Position numbers and translations under genes: made by a program | Notes under the pieces: generated by a model | Told to the model about the DNA's origin: nothing | The model's input: only the letters and a program-made list of their open reading frames with translations | The model's database searches: none | From: Xenopus tropicalis | Lineage: Eukaryota; Chordata; Amphibia; Anura; Pipidae | Reading direction: 5' to 3' | Assembly (NCBI RefSeq): GCF_000004195.4 | Contig: NC_030678.2 | Location: forward strand, 61,287,378 to 61,351,377 | Length of the DNA: 64,000 bases | In this document: positions 22,173 through 32,344 of the stretch, one piece after another | Layout of the letters: each line of letters begins with the position of its first letter | How positions within the stretch are numbered: the stretch's first letter is position 1

Positions 22173-23959
22173 TCAAGTCCTCTCATAGTGTACCACAGTA
22201 TGGTACACTTCAAAACATGGGCGGAAACACAAAGCAGGCTTGCTTGGACACTTTGGACAATAATACCGGACATCTCGCCTAACACCCTCGGCAAACCTTA
22301 CATTTTCTCTGGGCATATCTTTTATTAGGTGTTGGTGGAATTTGTGCTATAAAATGCTTACCCACCATTCGGGCAACATTGTCGTTACCTGGCATGTCAG
22401 GAACCTCCTCTACATCACCAAACAACAAAGCAGGGAGCAACTGCAGCAAATAATTGTAATAAGACAATCTGGGGCCTGGTACTGCCGCCTTGTAAACGAC
22501 ATAAGAATTATAAAGGGCCATTTGGATCATATAAATTGCTGCTTTTTTGTACCAGGCCCTGGTTTTTCTGGTGGCATTATAATAATTTTGTATTTGGTCG
22601 GATTTATCAACACCACCCATATGCTTACTATATTCTTTACTACACAGGGGCTTTGTTTTTGAGGGCCTACCGCCACTTCTGTGTTGGACAATTATGGTCT
22701 CATCGTGGATAGTAGTAAGCATAAGAACAACTTTTGTGTCTGAATATTTTATGGCCAAGAGCTCATTGCTTCTTAGAGCATTTTACTTCTCCATGCTTCA
22801 GTTTCTTATCCAGCAATTGCCTGGGCAGTCCTTTGCGGTTTGCGGTTGACTGTGCCGCAGGCTGGGGTGTCCAAAGAATGTAGGGCTCTAAATAAAGGGA
22901 TGCTTGTGTAAAAGTTATCCACATATAAGTGGTAACCTCGGCCCAGCAGTGCGAGTTATGAGCTCCCAAACAATTTTACCACTGGCAGTCAATTCAGTGG
23001 GACAACCGGGGGGGGGGCAAATTAGTGTCCTTTCCCTCATACAGCATGAAATAACTAGTGTAGCCCATGCTGCTTTCACAGAGTTTACAAAATTTTATCC
23101 CATAGCGAGAACACTTACTAGGGATATATTGGCGAAATTTTAGGCGCCCTTTGAAGAGCAAAAGGGACTCATCCACACAGATATTTTGGGAGGGGGTGTA
23201 AACCTCTGCGAAGCGCTGAGACAGGTTATTTATAAGGGGCCTCAATTTATAAAGCCTGTCATAACCGGGCTCATTAGGGGCAACATCCGTTGTGTTGTCG
23301 TTAAAGTGAAGAAACCGCAATAAAATTTGATAACGGTTTCTTGGCATAACGGCTGAAAAAAGAGGGATGGAAAGGACTGTATTGGTATCCCAGTAGGAAG
23401 CTAAAGAGTTACGTTCTACGAGTCCCATTGCCAATGTAAGAGCCAGGAATCTTTTTATTTTGTTTATATTTGTGGGATACCATGCCTGTGCTCTTGAAAA
23501 ACCCGGTAAAGGGTTGCTGGCAAGATACTGCTCAGCATACAAATTTGTGTAACGGACCATGTCCTGTAGGATGGCCTCTGTAATATAAAGATTAAAAAAA
23601 TCTATAATTTCAAAATTAGTGGTGTCCACACTGAGGCCAGGGACTGCAGTGAAAGGGGGAATTTCAGGGACATAATTACAGGGAGGCCCCCACGCAGGCT
23701 CTCCAACTGCTGCATCAGTGCTACCCTCTTCTACATCCATGGGTACATCTGGTGCACTACCACCAGCCTCTGCCTCTTCAGCAGTAAGCGTGCCACCACT
23801 ACTAACCTCTGCGCTAACCGTGACACTATCCTCAATCTCTGATTCCTCAGTAGAGGAGTCAGATGGCACATACTCAGACTCAGAATTGCTAAATTCCTCT
23901 GAGCTGGAGTCCATGCAATACCTAGCAGCTTCCTCTGTGCTGTAAAACCGTTTGGCCAT
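22173..23959 (-). pseudogene. piggyBac transposase pseudogene (TxpB/Uribo-like)
   Basis: This is a DDE/D transposase gene that would cut and paste at TTAA. The first 321 codons (23959-22994) are open: a short MAKRFYS start, an acidic Ser/Glu-rich N-terminus, the YWDTNTVLSIP segment and 'ICVDESLLLFKGR' with the first catalytic Asp. The frame then breaks in a C run near 23010-23020, again near 22950, near 22835 and near 22780. Between the breaks 'YVDNFYTSIPLF' (second Asp) can still be read. The frame at 22758-22279 carries 'GGVDKSDQ' (third Asp). A last frameshift near 22285 separates the Cys-rich C-terminal domain (CPKCP...), which stops at 22173. All three Asp codons and a full-length layout of roughly 590 codons survive, but at least five frameshifts make it non-functional. 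The start was chosen because it matches the family start and nothing longer is in frame. Confidence 0.93.
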
Positions 23960-24216
23960 TGTGCCAGAAATATACGGACAACTGCAAATCTAGCAATCAG
24001 CAGGCAAAGTCAAAACAAGCAAGAAAAAAAAAAAAGCAAGGAAGACAATACTTGGAACACTTGTAATAGGAGAAGCTAGAAAAAAAAAACTCACTGTAAC
24101 CTTTTGATAAACTCAAGCCAGCAAGAGATGACCAAGGAGTTAACCCTTGGCAATAGAAACTACCAGAACAATCTGAACTTAGCACCTCTGGACCTTTCTA
24201 GAACAACTGAAATCAA

Positions 24217-24810
24217 ATGAAGTTAAAATGGAATAAAACCACTAAAAGCAATCAAAGAACAATTATTGCAATGAAGTCAGTGGGCAGAGCCCTGGATCCA
24301 CCAATGTCACTGCAAAAGCAACTTTTTTGGGGCACTAAACACGCAATAAAGAACAATGCAAATGTAATAAAATCAAATCACAAAGATGCAATAAAACCAC
24401 TAAAAGCAATCAAAGAACAATAATTGCAATGAATTCAGTGGTCAGAGCCCTGGATCCACTAATGTCACTGCAAAAGCAACTTTTTTGGGGCACTAAACAC
24501 ACAATAAAGAACAATGCAAAGATAAAACACAATAAAATCAGTAAAATCCAATAAAATCACCCAAACCAACAGAAGAACAATAATTGCAATGAAATCGGTG
24601 GTCAGAGCCCTGGATCCACCAATGTCACTACAAAAGCAACCTTTTTGGGGCACTAAATACACAATAAAGAACAATGCAAAGATAAAACACAATAAAATCA
24701 GTAAAATCCAATAAAATGACCTAAACCAACAGAAGAACAATTATTGCAATGAAATCAGTGGCCAGAGCCCTGGATCCACCAACGTCACTGCAAATTCAGC
24801 ACCCAATAGC
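24217..24810. repeat. 160-bp tandem repeat, about 4 copies, inside piggyBac
   Basis: The phrase CAGAGCCCTGGATCCAC recurs at about 24285, 24443, 24603 and 24763, a spacing of 158-160 bp. Each unit also has 'AGAACAAT.ATTGCAATGAA', 'GTCACTGCAAAAGCAAC' and 'GGGGCACTAAA.AC.CAATAAA'. The array lies just upstream of the transposase start, in the likely 5' untranslated or promoter region. Confidence 0.93.
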
Positions 24811-24954
24811 AATGAAAAAGTTACAATTCAATAAAATAATTAAAAAACAGAAATCAATTATGAAAATGCCAAAAAAACACTAAAATGCAACCAAATAAAT
24901 CAGATAATTATAGAGCAAGATCAGAAATAAAGTTTTAGTAAAAAAAAAAGACTG

Positions 24955-25080
24955 CCAAGGAAAGCAAAGAAAGAAAGAAAAAAGAAAGAAAAAAAAAGTG
25001 TAAGTGTAAGTGTGTGTGTAAGTGTATGTGTGTGCTTGGGAAAGTTGTAAATAAGTGTGTATGTGTGCAAAAGTGTAATA
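24955..25080. repeat. A/G-rich then GT-rich simple sequence
   Basis: A run of GAAA-type units (24960-24997) passes into irregular GTGTAA/GTGTGT units (24998-25060). It is simple sequence within the piggyBac 5' region. Confidence 0.8.
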
Positions 25081-25179
25081 ATTACAAAGATAGAAGAAGA
25101 AATGGAAAAAAAATTTTTTTTAGACAGTTGAGCTAGAAATAAGCAAAATAAACAGTGGTAGAGAGTTGTAGTTCAGCTT

Positions 25180-25400
25180 ACACAAGGCAGGCAGGCGATC
25201 AGGGGCGACCAATGCAGCAGGAAGGCAGCAGGAAGGCAGCAGGGGGGCTCCAGCAGTCACATGTGGCAGCAGGAGTGAGGAGGCGACGGAGGGGGCGGCG
25301 ATATTTAAAGGGACAGCAGTGGACACGTCATCAACGCGTGCCCACTGCTGTCATTGGCTGAGGGACCGGATTGGTGCGGCTGGGGGACCAGATCCGTAAG
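25180..25400 (-). promoter_or_regulatory. GC-rich candidate promoter region of the piggyBac element
   Basis: A GC-rich island in an AT-rich element, with a CTTTAAATATCGCC TATA-like box on the minus strand at about 25295-25308. It lies 1.3 kb upstream of the transposase ATG, and the tandem array sits between. The placement suits a promoter. There is no direct evidence, and an intron would be needed to shorten the leader. Confidence 0.3.
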
Positions 25401-25437
25401 TATGATCCTTTTTGCTCGTTGCCTAGGGGGTTGTGCA

Positions 25438-25489
25438 GGGTTTACAAGTGCTGCGCTGCTTTAAAAGCGAGCGCAGCGCTTGTAAACCC
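25438..25489. repeat. subterminal hairpin of the piggyBac element
   Basis: The arms GGGTTTACAAGTGCTGCGCT and AGCGCAGCGCTTGTAAACCC pair at 19 of 20 positions around a 12-base loop. Outward of it, 'GGACGTAGA.TCTAC' and 'TGGCAC' motifs repeat at about 25500-25575, next to the terminal repeat. Subterminal repeats of this kind are often transposase-binding sites in piggyBac elements; that role is inferred here. Confidence 0.85.
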
Positions 25490-25582
25490 GATAGTGCCAT
25501 AGGACGTAGATTCTACATTCTGTGGCACTTTGGTCCTTTAGTACCCAGGACGTAGACTCTACGTCCTATGGCACTAAAAAGG

Positions 25583-25754
25583 TTAATACATTTGGAGTGA
25601 AAAAAAAAAACGTAAAGAATAATGCCCGCTGACTGTTTGGAGTGAGAAAAAAATTGTGTGCATAAAAAAAGTTGTGCAGTAGCATTTAGAAAATTTTTCA
25701 GCAGTTTCGTAAATTTTTCAGCAAAGTGAAACGGAGCAGATTAGCTCATCACTA
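25583..25754. mobile_element. hAT-type MITE, right half (split by piggyBac)
   Basis: Resumes with the duplicated TTAA and ends AGATTAGCTCATCACTA. Joined to 19248-19450 with one TTAA removed it gives a ~371-bp MITE of normal family structure. Confidence 0.88.
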
Positions 25755-25762
25755 GTGCCTCA

Positions 25763-27915
25763 TTTATCATCTCCCCACATGTCAATCTCTATCTTTCTAT
25801 CTTTTACCATATGTCACTCTGTACCACTTTTTCTGCTTCACATTGGCCGATCTTTACTACTTTTATCAATCTATTTCCTAATCTCTCCCCTTTTTCTTAT
25901 GGGCCCATTTCTTCCCTTTGATCCTTTTGCCTAACACTTGTATGCCAGTTCCTTATTTGAGTCACAATATGTCAACTTTTTTTCTCCCTGTGTTTGCCAG
26001 TCACCAAAATATGCCAACCTGTTTCCATACTAAAGAAGTCATTTATGACCCCAGGGGCACAAGTGCAAGAGCACTAAGGACACACACTTAGCACTTATTT
26101 CCTTGTGCCCCCTTGGACACTGTGCTCTGCACTGAGCTAACTTGGGCCAGGAGGTGAGAACAGGGCCCCAATGTGGGCTGCATGTCCTATCCCTCCTCAT
26201 TGTGCCTCAGAATGATGTGCAAGGCAAGGTAGAGGACATGAGGGGAGGATGCTAACACAGGCAGTGTTCATATTTATCAATATTTATCATTTATTTATCA
26301 TATTTATCAATAGGTGCAAGTTAGAGTTCACCATTTGATAAATACACTTCTAGAAATCCCATAGGAATAAATAGAACGTAGGTGATTTTTTCTGTGGTGA
26401 GTTCTTATCTCACATTTTGATAAATATGCCCCTATGATTTTAGGATAATAGTGTATACATTTCATTATATGTCACCATTAGTGGTAAAATTTTGGTAATA
26501 AGTTCTCCATTTGCAATATCATATAAAGGATACAGAGTTCTTAAAATGTTAAAATTAAAATGTTAAATTTGCCATATTCTATACTGAGAAAATCATGTTT
26601 TTTGGCCACAATGCAATATATTGTGTGAATCGTGCACAATTGGGGCTAGCATTTTCATAGTAAGAATTGCACTAGTAGTGCCTATATACACAACTCGCAT
26701 TGGGGATGGCAGTAGCTCTACGGTTCTCCACAGGCCTGGACTGCCTTCAAAACGTTTTTGGTTAGAAATGTTGTTAGCATAAAATGCTTTTTATATCCAT
26801 CAAGGACTCTTGAAATAATCTCCCATTTTTTACATTGCTTAAACAAGCAAAATGATTTTAAGGACTATTAGATAGGTAGGCAAATGTCATATAGTAGTAA
26901 CTTAAAAAACTAATAATAGTACATTATTACTAAGCATATTTTTGTCACTTTAGAACTCCCTGAAGCTTTATTTGTTAGAATTGTTGTTAGTATAAAATAC
27001 ACTGATACTTTAGACTTTTTTTTGTATCAATCAAGAGTCTTTGTGGCTGTTTAAAGAATATGTAGCCATCCAGAGCTGTGCAGCTGCACTAATTTAAATG
27101 ACCATATTAAATAGTTGCCTGGTTTTAATGATTAAGTGGTTTATTCATAACCAATGCCCTTTCTCGGCTATGGAAAGCTGAATTAAACACTATAGAGATA
27201 CACAAATGACACCTCAAAAAGCCAAATATACAGTACCCTTGCAGAAATTCACCGCAAAACAATGCCTGCTGACTATACACAACATTAAAACAATGTATAT
27301 ATTGTATATAACTTTACTATCCTTGTGTAAATACACAGGATTCCTAAAAAACAGTTTTTATTTAGTTTTAACATAGGTCTAACTCTGAAAGTTACATTGT
27401 TTACACATATTTTGACTTATTAGGTAAATAATAGGCAAATGTCACAGCATAAGGCATAGATTGTTGTGAAACTTAAAAGGAAAAAGTATAAATATCTATT
27501 CATTGTCTTCTGTCTGTAGTCTGTTTTGAGAGCATTGAGAGGAGTTGGAGTAATTTTATAGGGGGTTCCAGGCAGATAGTGCTACAAGAAGAAGGCTATC
27601 ATCAGGCAAGGTCACACATATTAAGCTATGAATATTATATAATTGTTACAAGAACAGACCAAACACATATCTGAAATATCCAAAAGGAAATATAGCTAGA
27701 GACATGGTGTGGCAGATTTGTCTCAGCGTAGGCTAGTGTAAGTGACCTATCTAGCTAATATTAAAATTTCAATGAATAAGGACCAGGGACTCCAGATGAC
27801 CCAGTGTTTCCTCCTTGTTTCATGTGAGTCGGCATGTTGTTCCTCAGATTTACAAATGTCCTCCATTTCCATAATCTCTTCAGTCAGGGTGGGTATTATT
27901 GTGGATTTCCACTTC
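25763..27915. other. largely unannotated stretch with one MITE remnant
   Basis: 26270-26440 holds a MITE piece with 'GATAAATATGCCCCTA' and 'CATTTTGATAAATA' ends and the 'CTGTGGTGAG' motif shared with 3295-3392. The segment 26040-26270 is moderately GC-rich and unclassified. Nothing else supportable. Confidence 0.45.
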
Positions 27916-27919
27916 CGAG

Positions 27920-28160
27920 TAGTGATGAGCGAATTCTGTCACGTTTCACTTCGGCAAAAATTCACAAAAATTTAAAAAGATTTGCGAAATGGGGAAAATA
28001 TTGTGAAACGCAGAAAATGACGCGCATCAAAAAAAAATTGTCACGTGTAGGGAAAAAAATTGTTGCGCGCATCAAAAAAAATGAAGAGGAAGCACGTGGC
28101 AAATTTTTTGCTGCAATTAATTTTTTTTTTTACGCAATCTACCGCATGCCAAATTTTTCT
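27920..28160. mobile_element. hAT-type MITE (TAGTGATGAGC family), right end lost
   Basis: Begins TAGTGATGAGCGAATTCTG followed by 'CACGTTTCACTTCGGCAAAAA', then 'GCGCATCAAAAAAA' blocks. No matching right terminus or TSD could be found. The open frame of 123 codons crossing it is an artefact of the repeat. Confidence 0.65.
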
Positions 28161-28446
28161 GTGTTGAATTTTTGCGCCTGTTTCATGAAACAACAATCTA
28201 CTTAAAGTAGTCAGAACAGGCTAGTAAGAAAGTTCTTTTCATTTGTTCCCAGCAAGAAAGAATCCTTTGGGACTTAGATGAAATATTGAGAGACTGTACC
28301 TTGTTGGCAGGTTGAAAAGTATTCTTTTTGAAGGAGAAAAATCTGAGTTGCATATCAAGGGGGTAAGTAGTGATTTAGCTGAAATCATACCTACTCAATA
28401 TTTCAGAAAGTTCTACATGTTTAGTGCATAATTTATTAACAGGTGC

Positions 28447-28800
28447 TTATCTGAGAAACCAAGTCGATTCCCGGGTGTAGCCATGGGGAACATATGATTG
28501 CTCAATAGCTATCCAGGCTTTAAAACGATCGTAGTATATCCAGTCAAAGATGCATTGTAGAACACAAGCCATTTGTTTTAGAGCATTGAAAGTTAGATTG
28601 CAGAATTTGAGGTTGTTTATTATTCCATACAAATTTAGTAACTAATTTGTTTAATGTAGAAAAGAAGGAGGGTAATTGGGAAAGACTGAAATATATACAG
28701 CAGCCTAGGGAGAACATTCATTTTGAGAGTATTTATTCTGCCAAACCATGATATTGTTTTATTTGACCACATATTAATATCCTGTCTAATCTCCTGAATA
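28447..28800 (-). pseudogene. L1-like ORF2 C-terminal fragment
   Basis: The minus-strand frame near 28700-28790 reads 'SWFGRINTLKMNVLPRLLYIFQ', a well-conserved stretch after the RT domain of L1-clade ORF2. The frame 28632-28447 ('KFCNLTFNALKQ...FDWIYYDRFKAWIAIEQ') is the following C-terminal part. A frameshift lies between them. The fragment has no catalytic residues and cannot act. Confidence 0.65.
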
Positions 28801-28873
28801 ATAGAAAAATAATTAATGCTTATAATAAGCCATCAGGGAAATACCTAGATAAGTCAATTAGTCCTTTGTCCAC

Positions 28874-29199
28874 TAGTGATGAGCACATTTTTTCGCCAGG
28901 CATGGATTCGCAGCAAATTTCCACATTTCGCCATTGGCGAATTGTTTCGCAAAACTTCAGTGAAAATTTGTTGCGTAAAAATTTGTCACACATAATTTTT
29001 TTTTTGCCGCTCATCAAATCGGGTGTGGTCACATCAAAAAAGGCATGGTGGTGAAAAAAGGCGCAGTAGCGTCAAAGAAGCATGGGCGAAAAATTGCGCG
29101 GCAAATGCATTTAGGGAATTTTTCGCCATTTTGCGAATTTACGTGCCGTTGCACGTATTTTTATGGTGAAGCGACACGGGACAGATTTGTTCATCACTA
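28874..29199. mobile_element. hAT-type MITE (TAGTGATGAGC family), complete
   Basis: The 326-bp element begins TAGTGATGAGCACATTTTTT and ends GACAGATTTGTTCATCACTA, with a perfect 8-bp TSD TTGTCCAC (28866-28873 and 29200-29207). It is the reference copy for this family in the window: end modules 'TTCGCCAGGCATGGATTCGC' and 'AAGCGACACGGGACAGAT' around 'CATCAAAAAAGGCATGG'-type repeats. Confidence 0.93.
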
Positions 29200-29234
29200 T
29201 TGTCCACTCAATTTCCAGGAACAGTGCTTTTTTT

Positions 29235-29744
29235 TTAGGTATAGAAAGTGAGAGGTCTAGATAGACTGGTGCATGATCTGTCCAAGTGGTATGGTTGCCC
29301 TGTGTAGATTATCCAGAGAATTATGTTATAGAATGATGTAATCAATTCTGCTGTAAATGTTATGACTATGTGAGTAATGCATGTAGTCCTTTTGTAGAGT
29401 TCTCTAAGTATCAAGTACCTAAGGTACTGTTGGTTAAGTCTTTTAATTTGCTTGTACGGTAAAGATGAAGTCCCAGAGCAGCAATCTAACTTGGGTTGTA
29501 GAGGGGTGTTCAGGTCACACCCAACAATCAAAGTCCCTACAGGAAACAGTAGAAGGGTTTCCTGAATCTTTTCCATAGTTTTATTCTGTGCATTGTTGGG
29601 TAGATACACTAGATTGATGCAAAAGTGCTGTAGAGCAGTGCTGTCCAACTTCTGTGGTACTGAGGGTTGGAATTTTTCAGACCTACATGGTAGAGGGCCG
29701 ATAATGGAAGCCAGTTTTGACCACTCTCCTTTTTTAATCCTCAC
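29235..29744 (-). pseudogene. L1-like ORF2 endonuclease fragment
   Basis: The frame includes 'FCINLVYLPNNAQNKTMEKI' and 'GTLIVGCDLNTPLQPKLD', the apurinic endonuclease (EEP fold) layout of L1 ORF2. The usual G-D-(F/L)-N is seen as G-C-D-L-N, so it is mutated. Later motifs (S-R-I-D and S-D-H) are blurred by frameshifts. The first ~36 codons of the open frame belong to the MITE inserted at 29636, so they are not LINE sequence. Confidence 0.7.
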
Positions 29745-30030
29745 CCACTTGAAATCACACCAATGTTATTGCATGACCATACCCATATTAATAGAGGTAT
29801 TACAGCAAAAACCTGCCATACTCTGCCTTACCTACCCTGCCTGTGTGTGCCATACTCTACCTGCCCTATGCTGCCTGTGTGCCATACTCTGCCTGCTGAG
29901 GTGTGAACAATGCAGGGGGCCAGTTAATATCAGTACTGATACCATTTACAGTTAACACATAGGTAAACTATCAAAGCAGCCAGACAGGTGGGGGGCCACA
30001 CATGCCACGGCTGCCAGTTGGACAGCACTG
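29636..30030. mobile_element. hAT-type MITE with CAGTGCTGTCCAACT ends
   Basis: The 395-bp element has terminal inverted repeats CAGTGCTGTCCAACTT and CAGTTGGACAGCACTG. The flanks CTGTAGAG and GTATAGAT agree at 5 of 8 positions, consistent with an aged 8-bp hAT duplication. A 'CCATACTCTGCCT'-like phrase is repeated at about 29817-29900. It interrupts the L1-like LINE. Confidence 0.78.
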
Positions 30031-30048
30031 GTATAGATGGAGTAAAGT

Positions 30049-30750
30049 CTTTCCTGGAGTTAGGCGTAGCTGGGATCTCCAGAGCTTGGACTGGGGTTGC
30101 ATCTTTATGCGTGCCTAGTATACGGCACCAGTCTGAGATATCCAGTATTGGTACTGTATATCCAGATGCTGACAAAATTGGGATGTCTCTATAGGTTAAC
30201 ATAAAGCATAGGTTTTTGTGCGCAAGCAAAGCAAAGGGAAACCCCATTCGGAACCCGCTTCAGGGATACCCCTTATCCATATATTACAAAGCCAGTTCCG
30301 ATTCTCTAGATCCTCTGTGTGCCTTCTTAAATCTAAGAAAAGTTTTAGTTTGTGCAGAGTTGTTGGCACCTATTTGTGTCATGCGCTCCTCAAACTCCTC
30401 CAGCATATCACACATATTTGTGATTTCTTGTTTTAGAGCGGCTGTTTCTGTATATATGGTTTGTTTCAGATCTGATTTGCTTGGCATTTGAGATAGAATA
30501 TTATAAATCCCCTATATATTGCTGCTTTCCTCCAAAGCAGTATTAGAAGTCACATGTGGACATCTGCCATTTTGTCTCCACCTTGCGGGTCAGAAGTCTC
30601 TTGAGATCTCTGGAAAAACTGTTTAATGCCGCTGGAAGAGACTGAATCTTTGTGCTTGGAGGAGCAGGTAGGCATAATATGGCTGTTTCCCTTGTGGTGT
30701 TGGCCAAAGAACCCTCTATAGCAACTTGGTATGGAGCTCGACTCAAACAT
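30049..30750 (-). pseudogene. L1-like ORF1 remnant
   Basis: ORF1 of L1 LINEs encodes an RNA-binding, trimeric coiled-coil protein. Three minus-strand frames carry its parts in order. About 30680-30550: 'SSKHKDSVSSSGIKQFFQRS'. 30487-30284: 'MCDMLEEFEERMTQIGANNS', heptad-like. 30247-30049: 'GFPFALLAHKNLCFMLTYRD' and 'PPIL..SDW'-type text. Frameshifts separate them. Confidence 0.6.
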
Positions 30751-30809
30751 GTCCTACTTCTTTGCCATGCAGCCACACCCCCATCATAATAAGAATTTTT
30801 GTGCACTTA

Positions 30810-31998
30810 AAACAGAAAAAAAGACTGAATTGAATCTAGGACAGTTCCCACTAACTTCTATATGACAATGATAGCTTTTAGATGGTGTATTTTTAAATTT
30901 TTTCTTAATAAATCATACATTTTCACATTTTTGTGTAATAAGTATAATCCACAATTTGTAGAGCTAAAAACCATGATTCATGAAACAAACATTAGTAAAT
31001 GGGGTCCATAGAGAACGAGGTTTATTTCTGTACATATTTCTGTATTATTCCTGTATTATTTATTTCTGTACATACATTTTGCACAAACCCAGACATACCA
31101 AGGAGTTATCTGACTAACAAACTTATATATTATGGAAAAGTTTACTTAAGCTGCTTGCTCTACTTTATTTAATGATGCTCATTGGGAGCCACCATACATT
31201 TCATTACAAGTTTAAATATAATTAACAGAAAAGTTATTTTTCATCTCTGTACATTTGGAAACAGCAGATGAGCACTCAACAGCAAATATTGCAATGCTTT
31301 CATTCAGTGAATAGTGCATCCATTACCCTTATCATCTGTGTTTTGTTCAGCTGATATGTAACAGAATTTGGCCATACAATAAAATAGTTACACATTTGTA
31401 ATCATTTTGATGTGAAAAAAATGTATGCAGCATCTTGTTACCAACATGTCATTAGGAATCCCATGAAATACTGTTAGGCTTAAAAGATTTTAATGGTTGA
31501 CTGGGCAGAGGTATTTCATAAATTGGGTCAGAATTACATTTTCCTTAGGTGATGCTCCTAGCCTTGTTTGAACTCCCTGGGAAGATAAGGGCAAGTAATA
31601 ATAATATGCCTTTGAAAAATTAATGTGAACTAGAAGCACTAGACAATCCATAGAGTATGGAAAGCACATGTGTAAAGTACACAGTTCAAGCTGTCATAGA
31701 ATTCATTAAATAACTATCACTAAAGGGACTTGTGAAAGATGATGCAGACAATTTAAGAGATTATCATTATGAATAGCTATTTAACCTGTATTTGTGCAGT
31801 TATATCCATCAAAAGTAAGTAGAAATACAGGTAGTCGAGTTGCAAGCTACGAATCTACAAACAGCCAAGTGTGCTTCCTGTTTTAAAGCAGTGCTCACTA
31901 TTAAAAACAACTGCACGCTTGCAGTCTTGTGTTTTGTAACTTAGAAACAAAATAATGTCAGTGAAAACAACTTCGTTTAGTGGATTATCTGATCTGCA
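30810..31998. other. unannotated AT-rich stretch
   Basis: No gene or terminal repeats visible. A short imperfect duplication 'TTTCTGTACATA' occurs near 31025-31075. Confidence 0.4.
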
Positions 31999-32000
31999 CA

Positions 32001-32295
32001 TTAAAGGGAAAGTAGCACTAACATTTTTTAAGTGAAAAAGCTATTCTACCCTGCACCAATAACTGCCCTATCCTGCAAACCCCTTAGTATTTTGAATGCT
32101 TTAAAAGAAAATACCTGTTAAAACTTGGCATATCTCCTTAGTTCAATTGACAGGAAGCCACAGGAAGCCAAGTTTTAACAGGTATTTTCTTTTAAAGCAT
32201 TCAAAATAATAAGTCGTTTGCAAGATAGGGCAGGTTTTGGTGCAGGGTAGAATAGCTTTTTCACTTAAAAAAATTTAGTGTTACTTTTCCTTTAA
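32001..32295. mobile_element. palindromic TTAA MITE
   Basis: The 295-bp hairpin is bounded by TTAA on both sides, with ends TTAAAGGGAAAGTAGCACTA and TAGTGTTACTTTTCCTTTAA (inverted). The arms pair nearly end to end around a centre at about 32150, where 'AGGAAGCCAC' is directly repeated. Non-coding. Confidence 0.9.
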
Positions 32296-32344
32296 GTATA
32301 CAGTAACTGAACAATGTTCTGCGTGTGCTAAAGTCATGAACACT

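Larger units (their letters stand above)
19451..25582 (-). mobile_element. piggyBac transposon, TxpB/Uribo type, degenerate
   Basis: A 6.1-kb element flanked by TTAA at 19447-19450 and 25583-25586. The terminal inverted repeats TTAACCCTTTAAGTGCC (left) and TTAACCTTTTTAGTGCC (right, inverted) match at 15 of 17 positions. The transposase pseudogene is on the minus strand, so the right end is the 5' end. It holds a 3' block of degenerate ~360-bp repeats, a 5' block of four ~160-bp tandem repeats, and a strong subterminal hairpin at 25438-25489. piggyBac elements of other groups are often 2.5-3.5 kb, so this one is long. The transposase is broken, so this copy cannot move itself. Confidence 0.93.
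28400..30800 (-). mobile_element. L1-like LINE, internally deleted and interrupted by two MITEs
   Basis: Minus-strand pieces appear in L1/Tx1 order. ORF1 (30750-30040): a 'SSSKH..SVSSSGIKQFFQ' start, a coiled-coil region and an 'FPFALLAHKN' C-terminal block. An ORF2 endonuclease follows (about 29740-29235), and near 28800-28450 the C-terminal ORF2 words 'SWFGRINTLKMNVLPRLLY' and 'WIAIEQ'. The catalytic RT core is missing. MITEs at 29636-30030 and 28874-29199 lie inside it. The ends are not defined. Confidence 0.6.

Noticed and set aside
24217..24810. CRISPR-like spaced repeats
   Set aside because: The 160-bp units are contiguous tandem repeats inside a transposon in a vertebrate genome, with no short identical repeats and unique spacers.
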